Origin: Hormoscilla sp. GUM202
Lineage (GTDB): Bacteria; Cyanobacteriota; Cyanobacteriia; Cyanobacteriales; Desertifilaceae
Assembly (NCBI GenBank): GCA_005518205.2
Contig: RFFC02000020.1
Location: 1-64,000 of the forward strand
Direction of reading: 5' to 3'
DNA: 64,000 nt
Each line of letters begins with the position of its first letter. The first letter of the stretch is position 1. The notes below the pieces were generated by a model, which was given only the letters and a program-made list of their open reading frames with translations, was not told the DNA's origin and did no database searches. Both the position numbers and the translations under genes were made by a program. Below, piece by piece: positions 43,389-52,854 of the stretch.

Positions 43389-43740
43389 CTCTACCGGAGA
43401 AGTGGACTGGCTTCCTTATCTGCGAGAATTTTATTGCGGGGAAACCGGTCTGTCCAATCAGGTAAAAGAACAGGAAAGCCAAATTGACTCAAAACTTGCT
43501 CGGACCGTGGAACTGGTTGGCTTAGAGGCCAAGGTCTGCATTGGCAGATTTGGCCCTTACATCGAAGTTGATAATGGCTCTGGGGTGCTCAAAGCTTCCA
43601 TTCCCAAAGACCTGACCCCAGATCGGCTCGACTCCGAACAAGTAGAAGCGCTGCTGAAGCAGAAAGCCTCTGAACCAGAGGAACTGGGTCAGCACCCTGA
43701 AACTGGTGATACTATATATCTCCTGAATGGCAACTATGGC
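43294..43740 (+). pseudogene. topA: DNA topoisomerase I internal fragment
   Basis: The plus strand reads MAFAVTSLLEAHFPDLVDTR, then FTSRMERTLDDISTGEVDWL, then ELVGLEAKVCIGRFGPYIEV and HPETGDTIYLLNGNYG. This is the segment of cyanobacterial TopA spanning the end of the toprim/cap region and the first C-terminal zinc-less repeat. The catalytic Tyr domain upstream and the remaining repeats downstream are missing, and sequence before 43294 and after 43740 is unrelated. It is a dispersed gene fragment; a complete topA must be elsewhere. Confidence 0.85.
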
Positions 43741-43859
43741 CTTCACCAAGCGATTAGCAGAACTGCTCGATTTTTCGCGCAGGACACGCAGCCCTGTTCG
43801 CGACGAATCTAGCTAGGATAGAAATAATTGAAGATGCATGTACCCCAAAGGAGAAGATC

Positions 43860-44243
43860 GTGAACCGAGACGGCTTCAAGAATATTCAATTCAATCTTTC
43901 TGGCCTTGGCTTTTGGGTTGCTGTCTTTGGGGTGTTTTGGTTACTCAGTGCCGTTGGTCTGGGCTGGTTGGTCAATTCATTCTTGATTTTAATCGCCTTG
44001 GTTTCCATTTCCCCAGTGATTTTGTTTCTGGGGGCCCGCTGGTGGCTGAAACGCAACCTGATATCGGATGGGTGCCCCGTTTGCGGCCATGAATTCATGG
44101 CGTTGAATCGGACTCAGTGCCAGTGCCCTAACTGTGGGGAACCTCTCCTGGTGGAAAAAGGTAGTTTTAGTCGCCTGACCCCTAGCGGCACAATAGATGT
44201 GGATGCTGTTGATGTCTCAGTTAAACAGCTTGAGGATTCGTAG
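43860..44243 (+). CDS. Membrane protein with C-terminal zinc ribbon
   Basis: A 127-residue protein starting at GTG (43860), seven bases after AAGGAGAAG. Two membrane helices (LGFWVAVFGVFWLLSAVGLGWL and a VNSFLILIALVSISPVILFLGARW helix) are followed by CPVCGHEFMALNRTQCQCPNCG, a Cys4 zinc ribbon, and a hydrophilic tail. I recognise a cyanobacterial conserved pattern but no assigned function. It is monocistronic. Confidence 0.7.
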   Translation: MNRDGFKNIQFNLSGLGFWVAVFGVFWLLSAVGLGWLVNSFLILIALVSISPVILFLGARWWLKRNLISDGCPVCGHEFMALNRTQCQCPNCGEPLLVEKGSFSRLTPSGTIDVDAVDVSVKQLEDS

Positions 44244-44303
44244 TCCGGGCGGATCCCTGTCCCTCCGGACGGGCGGATCGCCTGTCCGGAGGTCCGGAGG
44301 TTG

Positions 44304-44483
44304 TCAGTTGTCAAATGCCAAGTCTGTCTCTACTTCTAAATAAAGTTCGATCGCCTCTTGAATACGTTCCATAAGTTTATCTAAAGACTTCGCTTGTGTA
44401 TGACACCCAGGAAGACTTGGCACAGAAGCAACTAAATAGCCCTGAGAATCCTTCTCGATGATGACGTTAAATTCTCTGTTCAT
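44304..44483 (-). CDS. HicB-type antitoxin, orphan
   Basis: A 59-residue ORF: MNREFNVIIEKDSQGYLVAS, then VPSLPGCHTQAKSLDKLMER and IQEAIELYLE. The pattern of a partially degraded RNase H-like fold (E-K-D-x-x-G-Y-x-V/A-x-(V/S)-P-x-L-P-G-C-x-(T/S)-(Q/E)-(G/A)) with EAIELYLE is HicB. In TA loci a HicA toxin of about 70-80 residues stands next to it; none is visible on either side. Orphan HicB genes are frequent in cyanobacteria. The ATG is at 44483. Confidence 0.85.
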   Translation of the reverse strand: MNREFNVIIEKDSQGYLVASVPSLPGCHTQAKSLDKLMERIQEAIELYLEVETDLAFDN

Positions 44484-44512
44484 CCTGACACTTGCTCCTT
44501 GCTGACTTCATT

Positions 44513-44938
44513 TTATTGGGAAGAGATGGACAGGGTATAGTCTTGAGGGCCGGACGCCCGATCGCCTATATAAATAGAGTATGTCCCCTGGGACCAATAT
44601 CCCGGCACTTCTATCTTACCCCCAGAGAAACCGTCCGCCATCAGGCAGGGGATGCTATTGGGTCCGTCAATCTTGAGGATTGGTTGACCGACTGCACTTT
44701 GGAGAATAAAACGCATTGAACTAATGTCTTGCGTGAGCTGGACGACGATATTAGGCTCTGAAGCAAGGTTAGCACAGTTGTTACTGCTCGATCCTATAGA
44801 TGTCCCTCTAGTAAGTTCTAGTGGATCTGGTTGAAAATTGGGCACGACTGGCACGACTTTTGGGTTCCCATGGGCGGCAGTAACGAACATCATTGCCGCT
44901 ATTGTGGTTAAAATTATCCCAGGACGTATCTTCAGCAT
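44513..44938 (-). CDS. Secreted hypothetical protein (PPC-like beta domain)
   Basis: A 141-residue protein with a signal peptide (GIILTTIAAMMFVTAAHG). The mature part (LTQDISSMRFILQSAVGQPI...YWSQGTYSIYIGDRASGPQDYTLSI) alternates beta strands and ends G-x-Y-x-(I/L)-x-(I/V)-G...YTLSI, as in bacterial pre-peptidase C-terminal-like domains of cyanobacterial exported proteins. It contains two cysteines that could pair. No function known. Confidence 0.65.
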   Translation of the reverse strand: MLKIRPGIILTTIAAMMFVTAAHGNPKVVPVVPNFQPDPLELTRGTSIGSSSNNCANLASEPNIVVQLTQDISSMRFILQSAVGQPILKIDGPNSIPCLMADGFSGGKIEVPGYWSQGTYSIYIGDRASGPQDYTLSISSQ

Positions 44939-45050
44939 GAGTTTATTCCTCTTACTTGTCTAACGCACCCTGTTTGAGGTATCTTCTATATTCTCAGATG
45001 GATTCTCTATCGGTTTGTTTCCTTGTTGGGTGCGTTAGTGCCAATGTTGC

Positions 45051-45587
45051 TTAACTGATTAGAGGTTCTAATGCCTGGGCGATCGCCTGTCGCTGTTCTG
45101 GATCGTAACCCCAGCGTGACAAAAATTCTTGGTAACTGCCATTGCCTGTGGTGGCGCTGGCATATAACTGCTGCGATCGCTCTTGCACCTCGGGCAACTG
45201 TAATAGTTTAATTATCTTGGCACTGCGCGATCGCACTCTTTGGGAACTGGCGGCCATTTTCTCGTCTTGATTCCGTTGATGAGTAATGCTCATTGCTGTT
45301 GACATGGCGATATTTTTTACCATTAAATCGGATATTCTTTCCGTATTATAACGTAAAGCATCAATTACGGCAGGAGTCGGATTATCTGCAAAAGGTCGCT
45401 CGTCTGTTAAATAAGTTACAAAAAAGCCGCGAGCACCAGGGAGAGTGCTGACTAGAGATGCGATCGCATCTTGGAGTTCTGCTTCTGATAAATTACCCCG
45501 TTCTAGCTGGGCAAGTAAAGTCTGGGTGAGGGCGATCGCGTCCTGAAAGGTCACGTTGTCGGGGATGGTCAAGGTAGAATCAGACAT
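45051..45587 (-). CDS. Conserved cyanobacterial hypothetical protein
   Basis: A 178-residue soluble helical protein ([60 protein letters not shown]). [20 protein letters not shown] is likely the conserved core. I recognise it as cyanobacterial but cannot name a domain or role. It diverges from ruvB, 39 bp between starts, so the two share a promoter region. Confidence 0.6.
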   Translation of the reverse strand: MSDSTLTIPDNVTFQDAIALTQTLLAQLERGNLSEAELQDAIASLVSTLPGARGFFVTYLTDERPFADNPTPAVIDALRYNTERISDLMVKNIAMSTAMSITHQRNQDEKMAASSQRVRSRSAKIIKLLQLPEVQERSQQLYASATTGNGSYQEFLSRWGYDPEQRQAIAQALEPLIS

Positions 45588-45626
45588 TGTCGTTTAAGCT
45601 ATATCTGGTATATTCCTATTATAATC

Positions 45627-46745
45627 ATGGCAATCGAATCTTCTTACCAACAGTCTGGCAAACCGAAAGATCGCAAGGGGAAGAAAGATAAAGAAAAACT
45701 GCCAAGCAATGACGAGTCACAGTTATTACAGCCCGAAGCCCAGGTGTCCGAGACGGAAAAGCAGGAAGAAAAGCTGCGCCCCCATCAACTAGCTGACTAT
45801 ATTGGGCAAACTGAACTGAAGGATATTCTCAATATTGCCATGCAAGCAGCTAAAGCGAGAAAGGAAAGTCTGGATCACCTGCTGCTTTACGGTCCGCCGG
45901 GTTTGGGCAAAACTACCATGTCTTTGATTATTGCCTCGGAAATGGGCGTGAATTGCAAAATTACGGCGGCACCCGCTTTGGAACGTCCCCGGGATATTGT
46001 GGGTTTGCTGGTGAGTTTGCAACCTGGTGACGTGCTGTTTGTTGATGAAATTCATCGCCTTTCCCGGGTAACTGAAGAACTGCTTTACCCCGCTATGGAG
46101 GATTTTCGCTTGCAAATTACTATTGGTAAGGGGAAATCTGCGAAAATTCGCAGCATTCCCCTGAAACCTTTTACTCTGGTGGGGGCGACGACTCGCGTTG
46201 GTTCCCTGACTTCTCCTTTGCGCGATCGCTTCGGTTTGCTGCACCGACTGCGGTTCTACGATCTGGATGAACTGACTCAGATTGTACTGAGAACTGCTAA
46301 TATTTTGCAAGCTGGGATTACCCCCGAGGGGGCTACGGAAATTGCCCGTCGCGCCCGGGGTACTCCCCGCATTGCTAACCGCCTTTTGAGACGAGTGCGA
46401 GATTATGTCCAAGTTAAAGCTAGTTTACCTATTACTCAGGAACTGGCTGCTGAGGCTTTAGAAATGTACAATGTTGACTCTTGCGGTCTCGACTGGACGG
46501 ACCGACTGATTCTGACGACGATGATTGAAAATTTTCATGGCGGACCCGTGGGTTTAGAAACTTTATCTGCGGCCATAGGAGAAGATGCCCATAATATTGA
46601 GGAGGTTTACGAACCTTATCTGTTGCAGATTGGCTTCTTGCAGCGCACTCACCGAGGACGTGTGGCAACTGCCGCTGCTTGGGGACATTTGGGTTACGAT
46701 CGTCCAAATCAATTACCGTTATTCACCATTAATTATTCGCAATGA
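45627..46745 (+). CDS. ruvB: Holliday junction branch migration ATPase RuvB
   Basis: A 372-residue hexameric AAA+ motor that, with RuvA, drives branch migration at Holliday junctions. Walker [10 protein letters not shown], Walker [12 protein letters not shown], sensor 1 [18 protein letters not shown] (with the arginine finger) and the winged-helix tail [21 protein letters not shown] are intact. The first 50 residues are a charged, disordered extension usual in cyanobacteria. Its stop overlaps the next gene's ATG by four bases (ATGA). Confidence 0.98.
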   Translation: MAIESSYQQSGKPKDRKGKKDKEKLPSNDESQLLQPEAQVSETEKQEEKLRPHQLADYIGQTELKDILNIAMQAAKARKESLDHLLLYGPPGLGKTTMSLIIASEMGVNCKITAAPALERPRDIVGLLVSLQPGDVLFVDEIHRLSRVTEELLYPAMEDFRLQITIGKGKSAKIRSIPLKPFTLVGATTRVGSLTSPLRDRFGLLHRLRFYDLDELTQIVLRTANILQAGITPEGATEIARRARGTPRIANRLLRRVRDYVQVKASLPITQELAAEALEMYNVDSCGLDWTDRLILTTMIENFHGGPVGLETLSAAIGEDAHNIEEVYEPYLLQIGFLQRTHRGRVATAAAWGHLGYDRPNQLPLFTINYSQ

Positions 46746-47536
46746 AACGTTTACTGCTGACAATTTTCACGATTTTTCTGGTCTGGGGATTGACCGGGCA
46801 AGTTACTTTTGCTCAGTCTAGCATCTGGAAATCCCAATTTATCCAACTCAATGAACTCAATCAAAAAGCTTTTGGCGCGATCGCCTCCTCCGATTTTGCC
46901 CGGGCCGAGCTATATTTGACCCAGATGCTGGAAATAGCTCCGGATAACCCAGCTATTTTGAGTAACCGTGGGAATATCCGCCTGAGCCAGAATAAGTTAG
47001 ATGAGGCTTTGGCTGATTATAATCGGGCTGTGGAATTGGCACCCTATGTTCCTGACCCTTATCTGAATCGCGGTATCGCTTGGGAAGCTTTGGGTATGTG
47101 GCAAAAGGCGATCGCGGATTACGATCGGGTGCTGGAACTGGACCCTAATGATGCTGAGGCATATAATAACCGGGGTAATGCGAAAGGCGGATTGGGTGAT
47201 TGGCCCGGCGCAGTGGCAGATTTCCAAAAAGCTTTTGATTTAGCTCCTAATTATGCCTTTGCCCGGGCCAATTATGCCCTAGCATTGTATCAAGCAGGAA
47301 ACCCGGAAGAGGCGACGGGCACTATACGGAACTTAGTGAAAAAATATCCGCAATTTGCCGATATGCGGGCAGCCTTAACAGCGGTACTTTGGGCAGAAGG
47401 TAAAGCAGGTGACGCTGAAAGTAACTGGGTGGCAGTTGTGGGCCTCGATGGGCGCTATCAAGATATAGATTGGGTGCGCAATTTTCGGCGCTGGCCTCCT
47501 TTAATGGTGGATGCCCTGGAACAGTTCCTCAATTAG
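46742..47536 (+). CDS. Exported TPR-repeat protein
   Basis: A 264-residue protein. The N-terminal signal ([21 protein letters not shown]) ends in a signal-peptidase I type site. Five or so TPR units follow, e.g. [29 protein letters not shown] and [21 protein letters not shown]. It should bind proteins in the periplasm or lumen. ATGA overlap with ruvB implies coupled translation. No partner is known. Confidence 0.85.
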   Translation: MKRLLLTIFTIFLVWGLTGQVTFAQSSIWKSQFIQLNELNQKAFGAIASSDFARAELYLTQMLEIAPDNPAILSNRGNIRLSQNKLDEALADYNRAVELAPYVPDPYLNRGIAWEALGMWQKAIADYDRVLELDPNDAEAYNNRGNAKGGLGDWPGAVADFQKAFDLAPNYAFARANYALALYQAGNPEEATGTIRNLVKKYPQFADMRAALTAVLWAEGKAGDAESNWVAVVGLDGRYQDIDWVRNFRRWPPLMVDALEQFLN

Positions 47537-47559
47537 TTATAACTGATATCTCTTTTCTC

Positions 47560-47665
47560 GTTCCGTGGCTCTGCCACGGGACGGGTATGGGAGGCTCTGC
47601 CTCCAGAACCACAGGAGGCAGAGCCTCCCGATCGCGTTCCCAGGTAGAACCTGGGAACGAGTGAA
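47560..47665. repeat. Palindromic GTTCC(G/C)-type repeat cluster
   Basis: CGTTCCGTGGCTCTGCCACGG, GAGGCTCTGCCTCC, GGAGGCAGAGCCTCC and CGTTCCCAGG...CCTGGGAACG form nested hairpins between the TPR gene and the COP23 gene. Same families as at 48392-48685 and 62550-62605. Confidence 0.75.
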
Positions 47666-47775
47666 TAGAGCTCAATTTCAGCAGTAGTATAAGGCCGATC
47701 GGGTGAGACGGCTGCTATAATAGTTAAAATAAACAGCCGATTACGCAAGAAAGTTTTAACAGGACCAGATGTATC

Positions 47776-48351
47776 ATGAAGGACCAATCATTTATCGCCA
47801 TCTTGGCAGCAGCAGCACTAGCAATTGCTAGCAGCAGTTGCAGTAAGGAATATCCTACCCCAACTGAAATACCACCGCCCTCAGCTTCAGGGTGGAAATT
47901 TATCTGTCGTGAGGGTAAGAAGAACGGTAAGCTTTTACCACCCACTACTTACGCTTGGCGCCCAGAGGGAAAAAAGGCTCTGGTTCGCTGGGAAAAAGAT
48001 GTTTTTGAAGCTATGGGCTACCCTGCGAAGACGCGGTGCGAGCAAGTATCGCCTCGCTTTCAAGAAGCCTACGATAATGAGACACTCAATTACATGACTA
48101 ATGGCAGTTGGAAAGGTAAGAATGGCAAGGAACAACCTGTAATATGTGCGGCGAGTGTGGAGGGTGGAGATTGCGAGACCCTGCTATTCACCCTGCGGCA
48201 TAAAGATGATTCTAAGCAAATTCTCGATCAGCTTAACGAGGTTATTCAAGGTAGTAGTAGTAAGCCCGTCGGGCATGATTCAGGAGTTTCCGACCAAATC
48301 TATATCAAGGTGGATCTGGAGGAGTTTCTCCGCAATGCTCCAGATGAATAG
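47776..48351 (+). CDS. COP23-domain lipoprotein
   Basis: A 191-residue exported lipoprotein. The signal AILAAAALAIASSSC ends in a lipobox-like cysteine. The core WRPEGKKALVRWEKDVFEAMGY, then TRCEQVSPRFQEAYDNETLN, YMTNG, VICAA and CETLLFTLR matches the COP23 domain of a circadian-regulated peripheral membrane protein first studied in Cyanothece. Four cysteines are conserved in that domain. Function unknown. Confidence 0.85.
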   Translation: MKDQSFIAILAAAALAIASSSCSKEYPTPTEIPPPSASGWKFICREGKKNGKLLPPTTYAWRPEGKKALVRWEKDVFEAMGYPAKTRCEQVSPRFQEAYDNETLNYMTNGSWKGKNGKEQPVICAASVEGGDCETLLFTLRHKDDSKQILDQLNEVIQGSSSKPVGHDSGVSDQIYIKVDLEEFLRNAPDE

Positions 48352-48391
48352 TAGAATAAATAATAAGCACTAAAGTGCTTACTACGAACCC

Positions 48392-48685
48392 TTAGTTCCT
48401 CGTTCCGTGGCTCAGCCACGGAATGCTACCTTTGAGGCTCTGCCTCAAGTGTCTAGAATAAAGGAGGCGGAGCCTCGCGCGTGCGTTCCCAGGCGGAGCC
48501 AGGGAACGAGAGGCGATCGCCTCACACTGTACTAGATGTTAGTTCCTCGTTCCGTGGCTCAGCCACGGAATGCTACCTTTGAGGCTCTGCCTCAAGTGTC
48601 TAGAATAAAGGAGGCGGAGCCTCGCGCGTGCGTTCCCAGGCGGAGCCAGGGAACGAGAGGCGATCGCCTCACACTGTACTAGATG
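48392..48685. repeat. Perfect 147-bp tandem duplication of a palindromic block
   Basis: The copies 48392-48538 and 48539-48685 appear identical. Each starts TTAGTTCCTCGTTCCGTGGC and ends TCACACTGTACTAGATG and contains CGTTCCGTGGCTCAGCCACGG, GAGGCTCTGCCTC, AGGCGGAGCCTC and CGTTCCCAGGCGGAGCCAGG hairpins plus AGGCGATCGCCT. It is a very recent duplication (or an assembly artefact). Confidence 0.9.
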
Positions 48686-48711
48686 TTGATAAGAGGTAAA
48701 AGATAACTACG

Positions 48712-49302
48712 ATGGTAGCATACCCAGACAGATTACCAGAGATGACTCCCCAGGAGTACCTGGAATGGGAAGAACAACAACCCATCAAGCATGAATATGT
48801 CAATGGCTACGTTTATGCTATGGCGGGCGGAACTATTCCCCACAATATAATTGCCGTCAACCTGACGAATGCGCTGAAAAATCACCTGAAAGGCAAAGGG
48901 TGTTTAGTTTTATCGGCAGATGCTAAACTAGGCATTTCTGAACAAGGTCCATTTCACTACCCGGATGTGATGGTAACATGCGACCTTCGAGACAAAATGG
49001 CAATTAAAATGGTAAGATACCCTTCCCTGATTGTGGAAGTTCTTTCCCCCAGTACGGAAGGTTACGATCGGGGATATAAATTCACCCATTACCGCCGCAT
49101 CAGCACTCTCAAAGAATATGTACTGATTAGTGCTGATCGCCTGAGCGTGGAATGCTATAGACTAAACGATCGGGGTAAATGGGAACTGACTCATTATTTT
49201 ATTGAGGAAAGTACGCCAGCAGGAACGGAACTGGAAATTCACCTGACTAGCGTTAATTTTAGCTGTCCGATTTCTCTATTATACGAAGATGTAGTATTAT
49301 AG
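48712..49302 (+). CDS. Uma2 family (DUF820) predicted endonuclease
   Basis: A 196-residue Uma2 protein. MTPQEYLEWEEQQPIKHEYVNG is the conserved N-terminus, FHYPDVMVTC carries the catalytic Asp, PSLIVEVLSPSTEGYDRGYK the Glu-x-(V/L) motif followed by K, and LKEYVLISADRLSVECYR the terminal strands. This is the commonest Uma2 subtype in cyanobacteria. It looks intact. Unlike the copy at 3597-4145, the YDRGYKF segment is present here. Confidence 0.9.
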   Translation: MVAYPDRLPEMTPQEYLEWEEQQPIKHEYVNGYVYAMAGGTIPHNIIAVNLTNALKNHLKGKGCLVLSADAKLGISEQGPFHYPDVMVTCDLRDKMAIKMVRYPSLIVEVLSPSTEGYDRGYKFTHYRRISTLKEYVLISADRLSVECYRLNDRGKWELTHYFIEESTPAGTELEIHLTSVNFSCPISLLYEDVVL

Positions 49303-49395
49303 AAGAATGCTGATAGCCGATCGTCAATAACTGTAGGGCATCGCCCACCAGCGCCAGTCATAAGGTAAAATAACTGAAAAAAAGGAACATAACAA

Positions 49396-49980
49396 ATGAC
49401 GAGCAAACTTGACCAGATAGAACAGATTCTCGCACAAACGGATCTTCAGCAGCAGACACATGCAGAGAAGATCGCTAGCTTCGAGGCGTTCCTCGATCGC
49501 TTTGCAGAAGCAACGGAACGGCGTCTCGCAGCGAACGATCGCTTTGCAGCAGAAACGGACAAGCGACTCGCTGCCCTCGAAAGCTTTACCGAAAAAATGG
49601 CTATGCAGCAGCAGGCACATGAGCAGGCACATGCAGAGGCGATCGCCCGCATAGATGCTCGCCTCGATCGCTTTGCAGAAGAAACGGAACGGCGTCTGGC
49701 TGCAAACGATCGCGTTGCGGCAGAAACGGAACGGCGTGTCGCTGACCTCGAAATTGCGCTCAAAAACTTTACCGAACAAACGGACAGGCGACTCGCTGGC
49801 CTGGAAACCTCTATGGATAATTTATCCCGCCAGGTCGATAATACCGCTCGTACTGTCGATGCTGTAGGTCTAACTCTCGAAAATTCGATTCGCCAGGCCG
49901 ATCGGGATCGAGCGCAGATAAATCGTATCTGGGAATATCTGATGCGCCAAACTCCTAATGGTGATTCCCCAACTTCTTGA
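49396..49980 (+). CDS. Coiled-coil protein, tandem paralogue 1
   Basis: A 194-residue protein made almost entirely of coiled coil: DQIEQILAQTD, then repeats of R-I-D-A-R-L-D-R-F-A-E-E-T-E-R-R-L-A with A-N-D-R in between, ending LENSIRQADRDRAQINRIWE. The pattern is close to apolipoprotein/tape-measure style cyanobacterial repeats. Function unknown. The gene and its leader (GCGCCAGTCATAAGGTAAAA, then GGAACATAACAAATG) are duplicated in tandem with 50056-50598. AAAGGAACATAACA gives the ribosome site. Confidence 0.85.
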   Translation: MTSKLDQIEQILAQTDLQQQTHAEKIASFEAFLDRFAEATERRLAANDRFAAETDKRLAALESFTEKMAMQQQAHEQAHAEAIARIDARLDRFAEETERRLAANDRVAAETERRVADLEIALKNFTEQTDRRLAGLETSMDNLSRQVDNTARTVDAVGLTLENSIRQADRDRAQINRIWEYLMRQTPNGDSPTS

Positions 49981-50055
49981 AATTATTTGTGCCGAGGACA
50001 TCGCCCTACAGCGCCAGTCATAAGGTAAAATAACGGAAAAAAAGGAACATAACAA

Positions 50056-50598
50056 ATGACGAGCAAACTTGACCAGATAGAACAGATTCTCGCACAAACG
50101 GCTCTGATGCAGCAAGCACATGCAGAGGCGATCGCCCGCATAGATACTCGCCTCGATCGCTTTGCAGCAGAAACGGAACGGCGTCTCGCTGCGAACGAGC
50201 GCGTCGCAGAAGAAACGGAACGGCGACTCGCAGCGGTTGAAAGCTTTACCGAACAAATGACCGAACAAATGGCTATTCAGCAGCAGGCACATGCAGAGGC
50301 GATCGCCCGCATAGATGCTCGCCTCGATCGCTTTGCAGAAGAAACGGACCGGCGAATATCTGCCCTCGAAATGGCTCTCAAAAACTTTACCGAAGAAACG
50401 GACAGGCGACTCGCTGGCCTGGAAACCTCTATGGATAATTTATCCCGCCAGGTCGATAATACCGCTCGTACTGTCGATGCTGTAGGTCTAACTCTCGAAA
50501 ATTCGATTCGCCAGGCCGATCGGGATCGAGCGCAGATAAATCGTATCTGGGAATATCTGATGCGCCAAACTCCTAATGGTGATTCCCCAACTTCTTGA
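50056..50598 (+). CDS. Coiled-coil protein, tandem paralogue 2
   Basis: A 180-residue paralogue of the preceding gene. The first 45 bases and the last 240 or so are nearly identical to it, including MTSKLDQIEQILAQTALMQQ and DNLSRQVDNTARTVDAVG; the middle differs in the number of ATERRLAANERV-type heptads (14 fewer residues). It follows a copy of the same leader. Most changes lie within heptad repeats, pointing to expansion/contraction by recombination. Function unknown. Confidence 0.85.
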   Translation: MTSKLDQIEQILAQTALMQQAHAEAIARIDTRLDRFAAETERRLAANERVAEETERRLAAVESFTEQMTEQMAIQQQAHAEAIARIDARLDRFAEETDRRISALEMALKNFTEETDRRLAGLETSMDNLSRQVDNTARTVDAVGLTLENSIRQADRDRAQINRIWEYLMRQTPNGDSPTS

Positions 50599-50662
50599 AA
50601 TTATTTGTGCCGAGGGCATCGCCCACCAGCGCCAGTCACTTGGCATTTAATTGGACATGATA

Positions 50663-52805
50663 GTGCGATTCGTTCCCAGGGGAATCCATAGCCTGGGGGG
50701 AAAACGTCCGGGATCACCCGGGAAAATTCCTAACTGACCTTTAGATGTGGGTGTAAGTCCCATCCTGTAGGAGACGCAGTGACTCCCGACCTGGCCACAC
50801 TGACTAGACCTGGAATTCTAGAGGGTGAAGCTGGCAACAGGCCGTAATCATGAACCAAAGCAGATAGGTACTCTGGCGGTAATGGGGGGACAGCAAGGGT
50901 AAACAGATCCTCAAAAAGCGTCTTATCCATAGGTGGCAATCTGGATTAAAAAATGCCAACCTCGGCTACGTTAAAACTCACGGCATTTTTATTGTGATAG
51001 CCGTCATCTCTGAGTAGTAGCCAGGCGAAGTGGATCGCCCTAAACTGTCATAACAATCTTAGGGTCGGAACGAAGAAAAACGTTGTTCTGGGTCTGCGGA
51101 TAGGTCGAAACCGCAGTAGGCTGGACGGGGAGCGGAAATCCCAGCAGCGGATAGGACGGAGCGTAATTGCTCCGAGGTAATCAGAACTTACAAGATGGCG
51201 TAGAGTATGATTAGGCACGCGAATAAAAACCGTAGTGAATCCTGGAGTGGGTTGCCATGGAAGAAATTCCGACGCAATTTATTTCGCCTACAATGTCGAG
51301 TATGGAAAGCTATTAGAGCAGGCGACAAGGCACGAGCGAATAGCTTGCAAAAATTAATTCTGAAATCCCGGAGTGCAAGATACATGGCCATCCGTCAGGT
51401 AACTCAGCTCAATGCCGGAAAGAAAACGGCGGGGGTTGATGGCATGAAATGCCTGAATTTTTCACAAAGGTTAGAGCTAGAGAAGCTGCTAAAAGATCGA
51501 GCCCGTGCTTGGTCTCACAGCCGTCTACGGTCAATTCCAATCCCTAAAAAGGACGGGACGACTAGAATTCTCAAAATACCAACAATGAAGGACAGGGCAT
51601 GGCAATGTTTGATCAAATACGTCATCGAACCCGCCCACGAGGCACTATTTCATGAGAGAAGCTATGGGTTTAGACCCGGACGCTCAACACATGATTGTCA
51701 ACAGAATCTCTACTTAGCTCTGAGGTCATTTTGCCACGGAAAAGATAAGAGAATCCTGGAATTGGACATCGAGAAGTGCTTCGATCGCATAGACCACAAC
51801 CACCTAATGAAGCAGACTATTGCCCCACAATGCGTGAAGCTAGGGTTATGGAAATGCCTAAAGGCGGGAGTTAACCCGGAGTTTCCATCACAGGGAACCC
51901 CACAGGGAGGCGTGGTCAGTCCGGTACTGGCAAATATTGCTTTAGATGGAATCGAGAACATCCACTACTCGGTGAGATATGCTGATGATATGGTGTTCAT
52001 ACTTAAGCCAGGAGACGATGCTGATGTTATCCTGCAACAGGTCAAGGAATTCTTAGCACTCAGAGGGCTGAATATAAAAGCGAGCAAAACGAAGCTAGTG
52101 GCCTCGACAGATGGGTTTGATTTTCTCGGTTGGCACTTCGCAGAAAAATGGGAAGTTTAGATGCGTCCCTTCAGAGGACAACTATAATGCTTTTCGACGG
52201 AAGGTTAAGCACATTGTCAACAACTCTAATTATGGTGCGGTCGTTAAGGCGCAAAAGCTATCAAGTCTAGTACGAGGGTGGAGAAATTACCACCGGTACT
52301 GCCGACTAAGTGGGAGTAAATTATCCCTGTATTTCCTGACTCACAGAGCCTGGAAAGTGTTTGCAAAGGAACGAAAACTCAACCGGTATCAGGTAGACGA
52401 TTTAATCGACAAAGCATTTCCATGCGTTCCCTACGGCGAACACAAGCACGTCAAAGTCAAGGGTGACAAATCGCCTTTTGATGGAGACATAACCTACTGG
52501 AGTAAGAGAAACTCCAAATATTACGACGGTCCCCTAGCAGCAGCGTTAAGACGACAGCAACATACATGTGGACATTGCGGTTTGAAATTAACAGGAGGTG
52601 AAATAGTACAGCTCCATCACATTGATGGAAATCACGACAATTGGAAACGGAATAACTTGACAGCAGTCCACAAGTCGTGTCATAATTATATCCACATGAG
52701 CAGGTCACTTGACTAGGTTATCGGGAGCTGGATGCGGGGAAACTCGCACGTCCAGATCTAAGAGGGAGGTCCGGGGTGTAATAGCCCCGATCGACCCTAC
52801 CTAAT
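50663..52805 (+). mobile_element. Full-length group II intron (about 2.14 kb)
   Basis: The 5' end GTGCGATTCG fits the GUGYG consensus. Domain I-III sequence (GGTGTAAGTCCCATCC, TAGGTCGAAACCGCAGTAGG, GAGCGGAAATCCCAGC) leads to a reverse transcriptase from 51207. Domain V is at 52725-52759 (GAGCTGGATGCGGGGAAACT / CGCACGTCCAGATCT). Domain VI (CCGGGGTGTAATAGCCCCG with the branch-point A) is followed by CTACCTAAT at 52805. It is inserted between genes, right after the coiled-coil duplication. The encoded RT is frameshifted. Confidence 0.9.
51207..52716 (+). pseudogene. Group II intron reverse transcriptase/maturase with HNH domain, one frameshift
   Basis: RT motifs are complete up to the active site: RSIPIPKKDGTTRILKIPTM, SYGFRPGRSTHDC, GTPQGGVVSPVLANIAL and VRYADDMVFI (catalytic YADD). 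After GFDFLGWHF the frame goes to a stop at 52160, while the next frame continues SQKNGKFRCVPSEDNYNAFR, the maturase X domain, and CGHCGLKLTGGEIVQLHHID with HNH residues to 52716. The two parts join in the expected order around 52142. The intron is thus probably not autonomous, unless the shift is recoded. Confidence 0.85.
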
Positions 52806-52854
52806 GCTACAATCAGGAAACAATCTCGAACTAGAGGCGGGATCCCGGGAACGA

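Noticed and set aside
44304-44483. HicAB toxin-antitoxin locus
   Set aside because: Only HicB is present; no 70-80 residue HicA with the conserved His is found within 500 bp on either side.
49324-50292. Long antisense ORFs opposite the coiled-coil genes
   Set aside because: They mirror the heptad codon repeats and give Cys/Phe/Arg-rich peptides; the sense frames have ribosome sites and coherent coiled coils.
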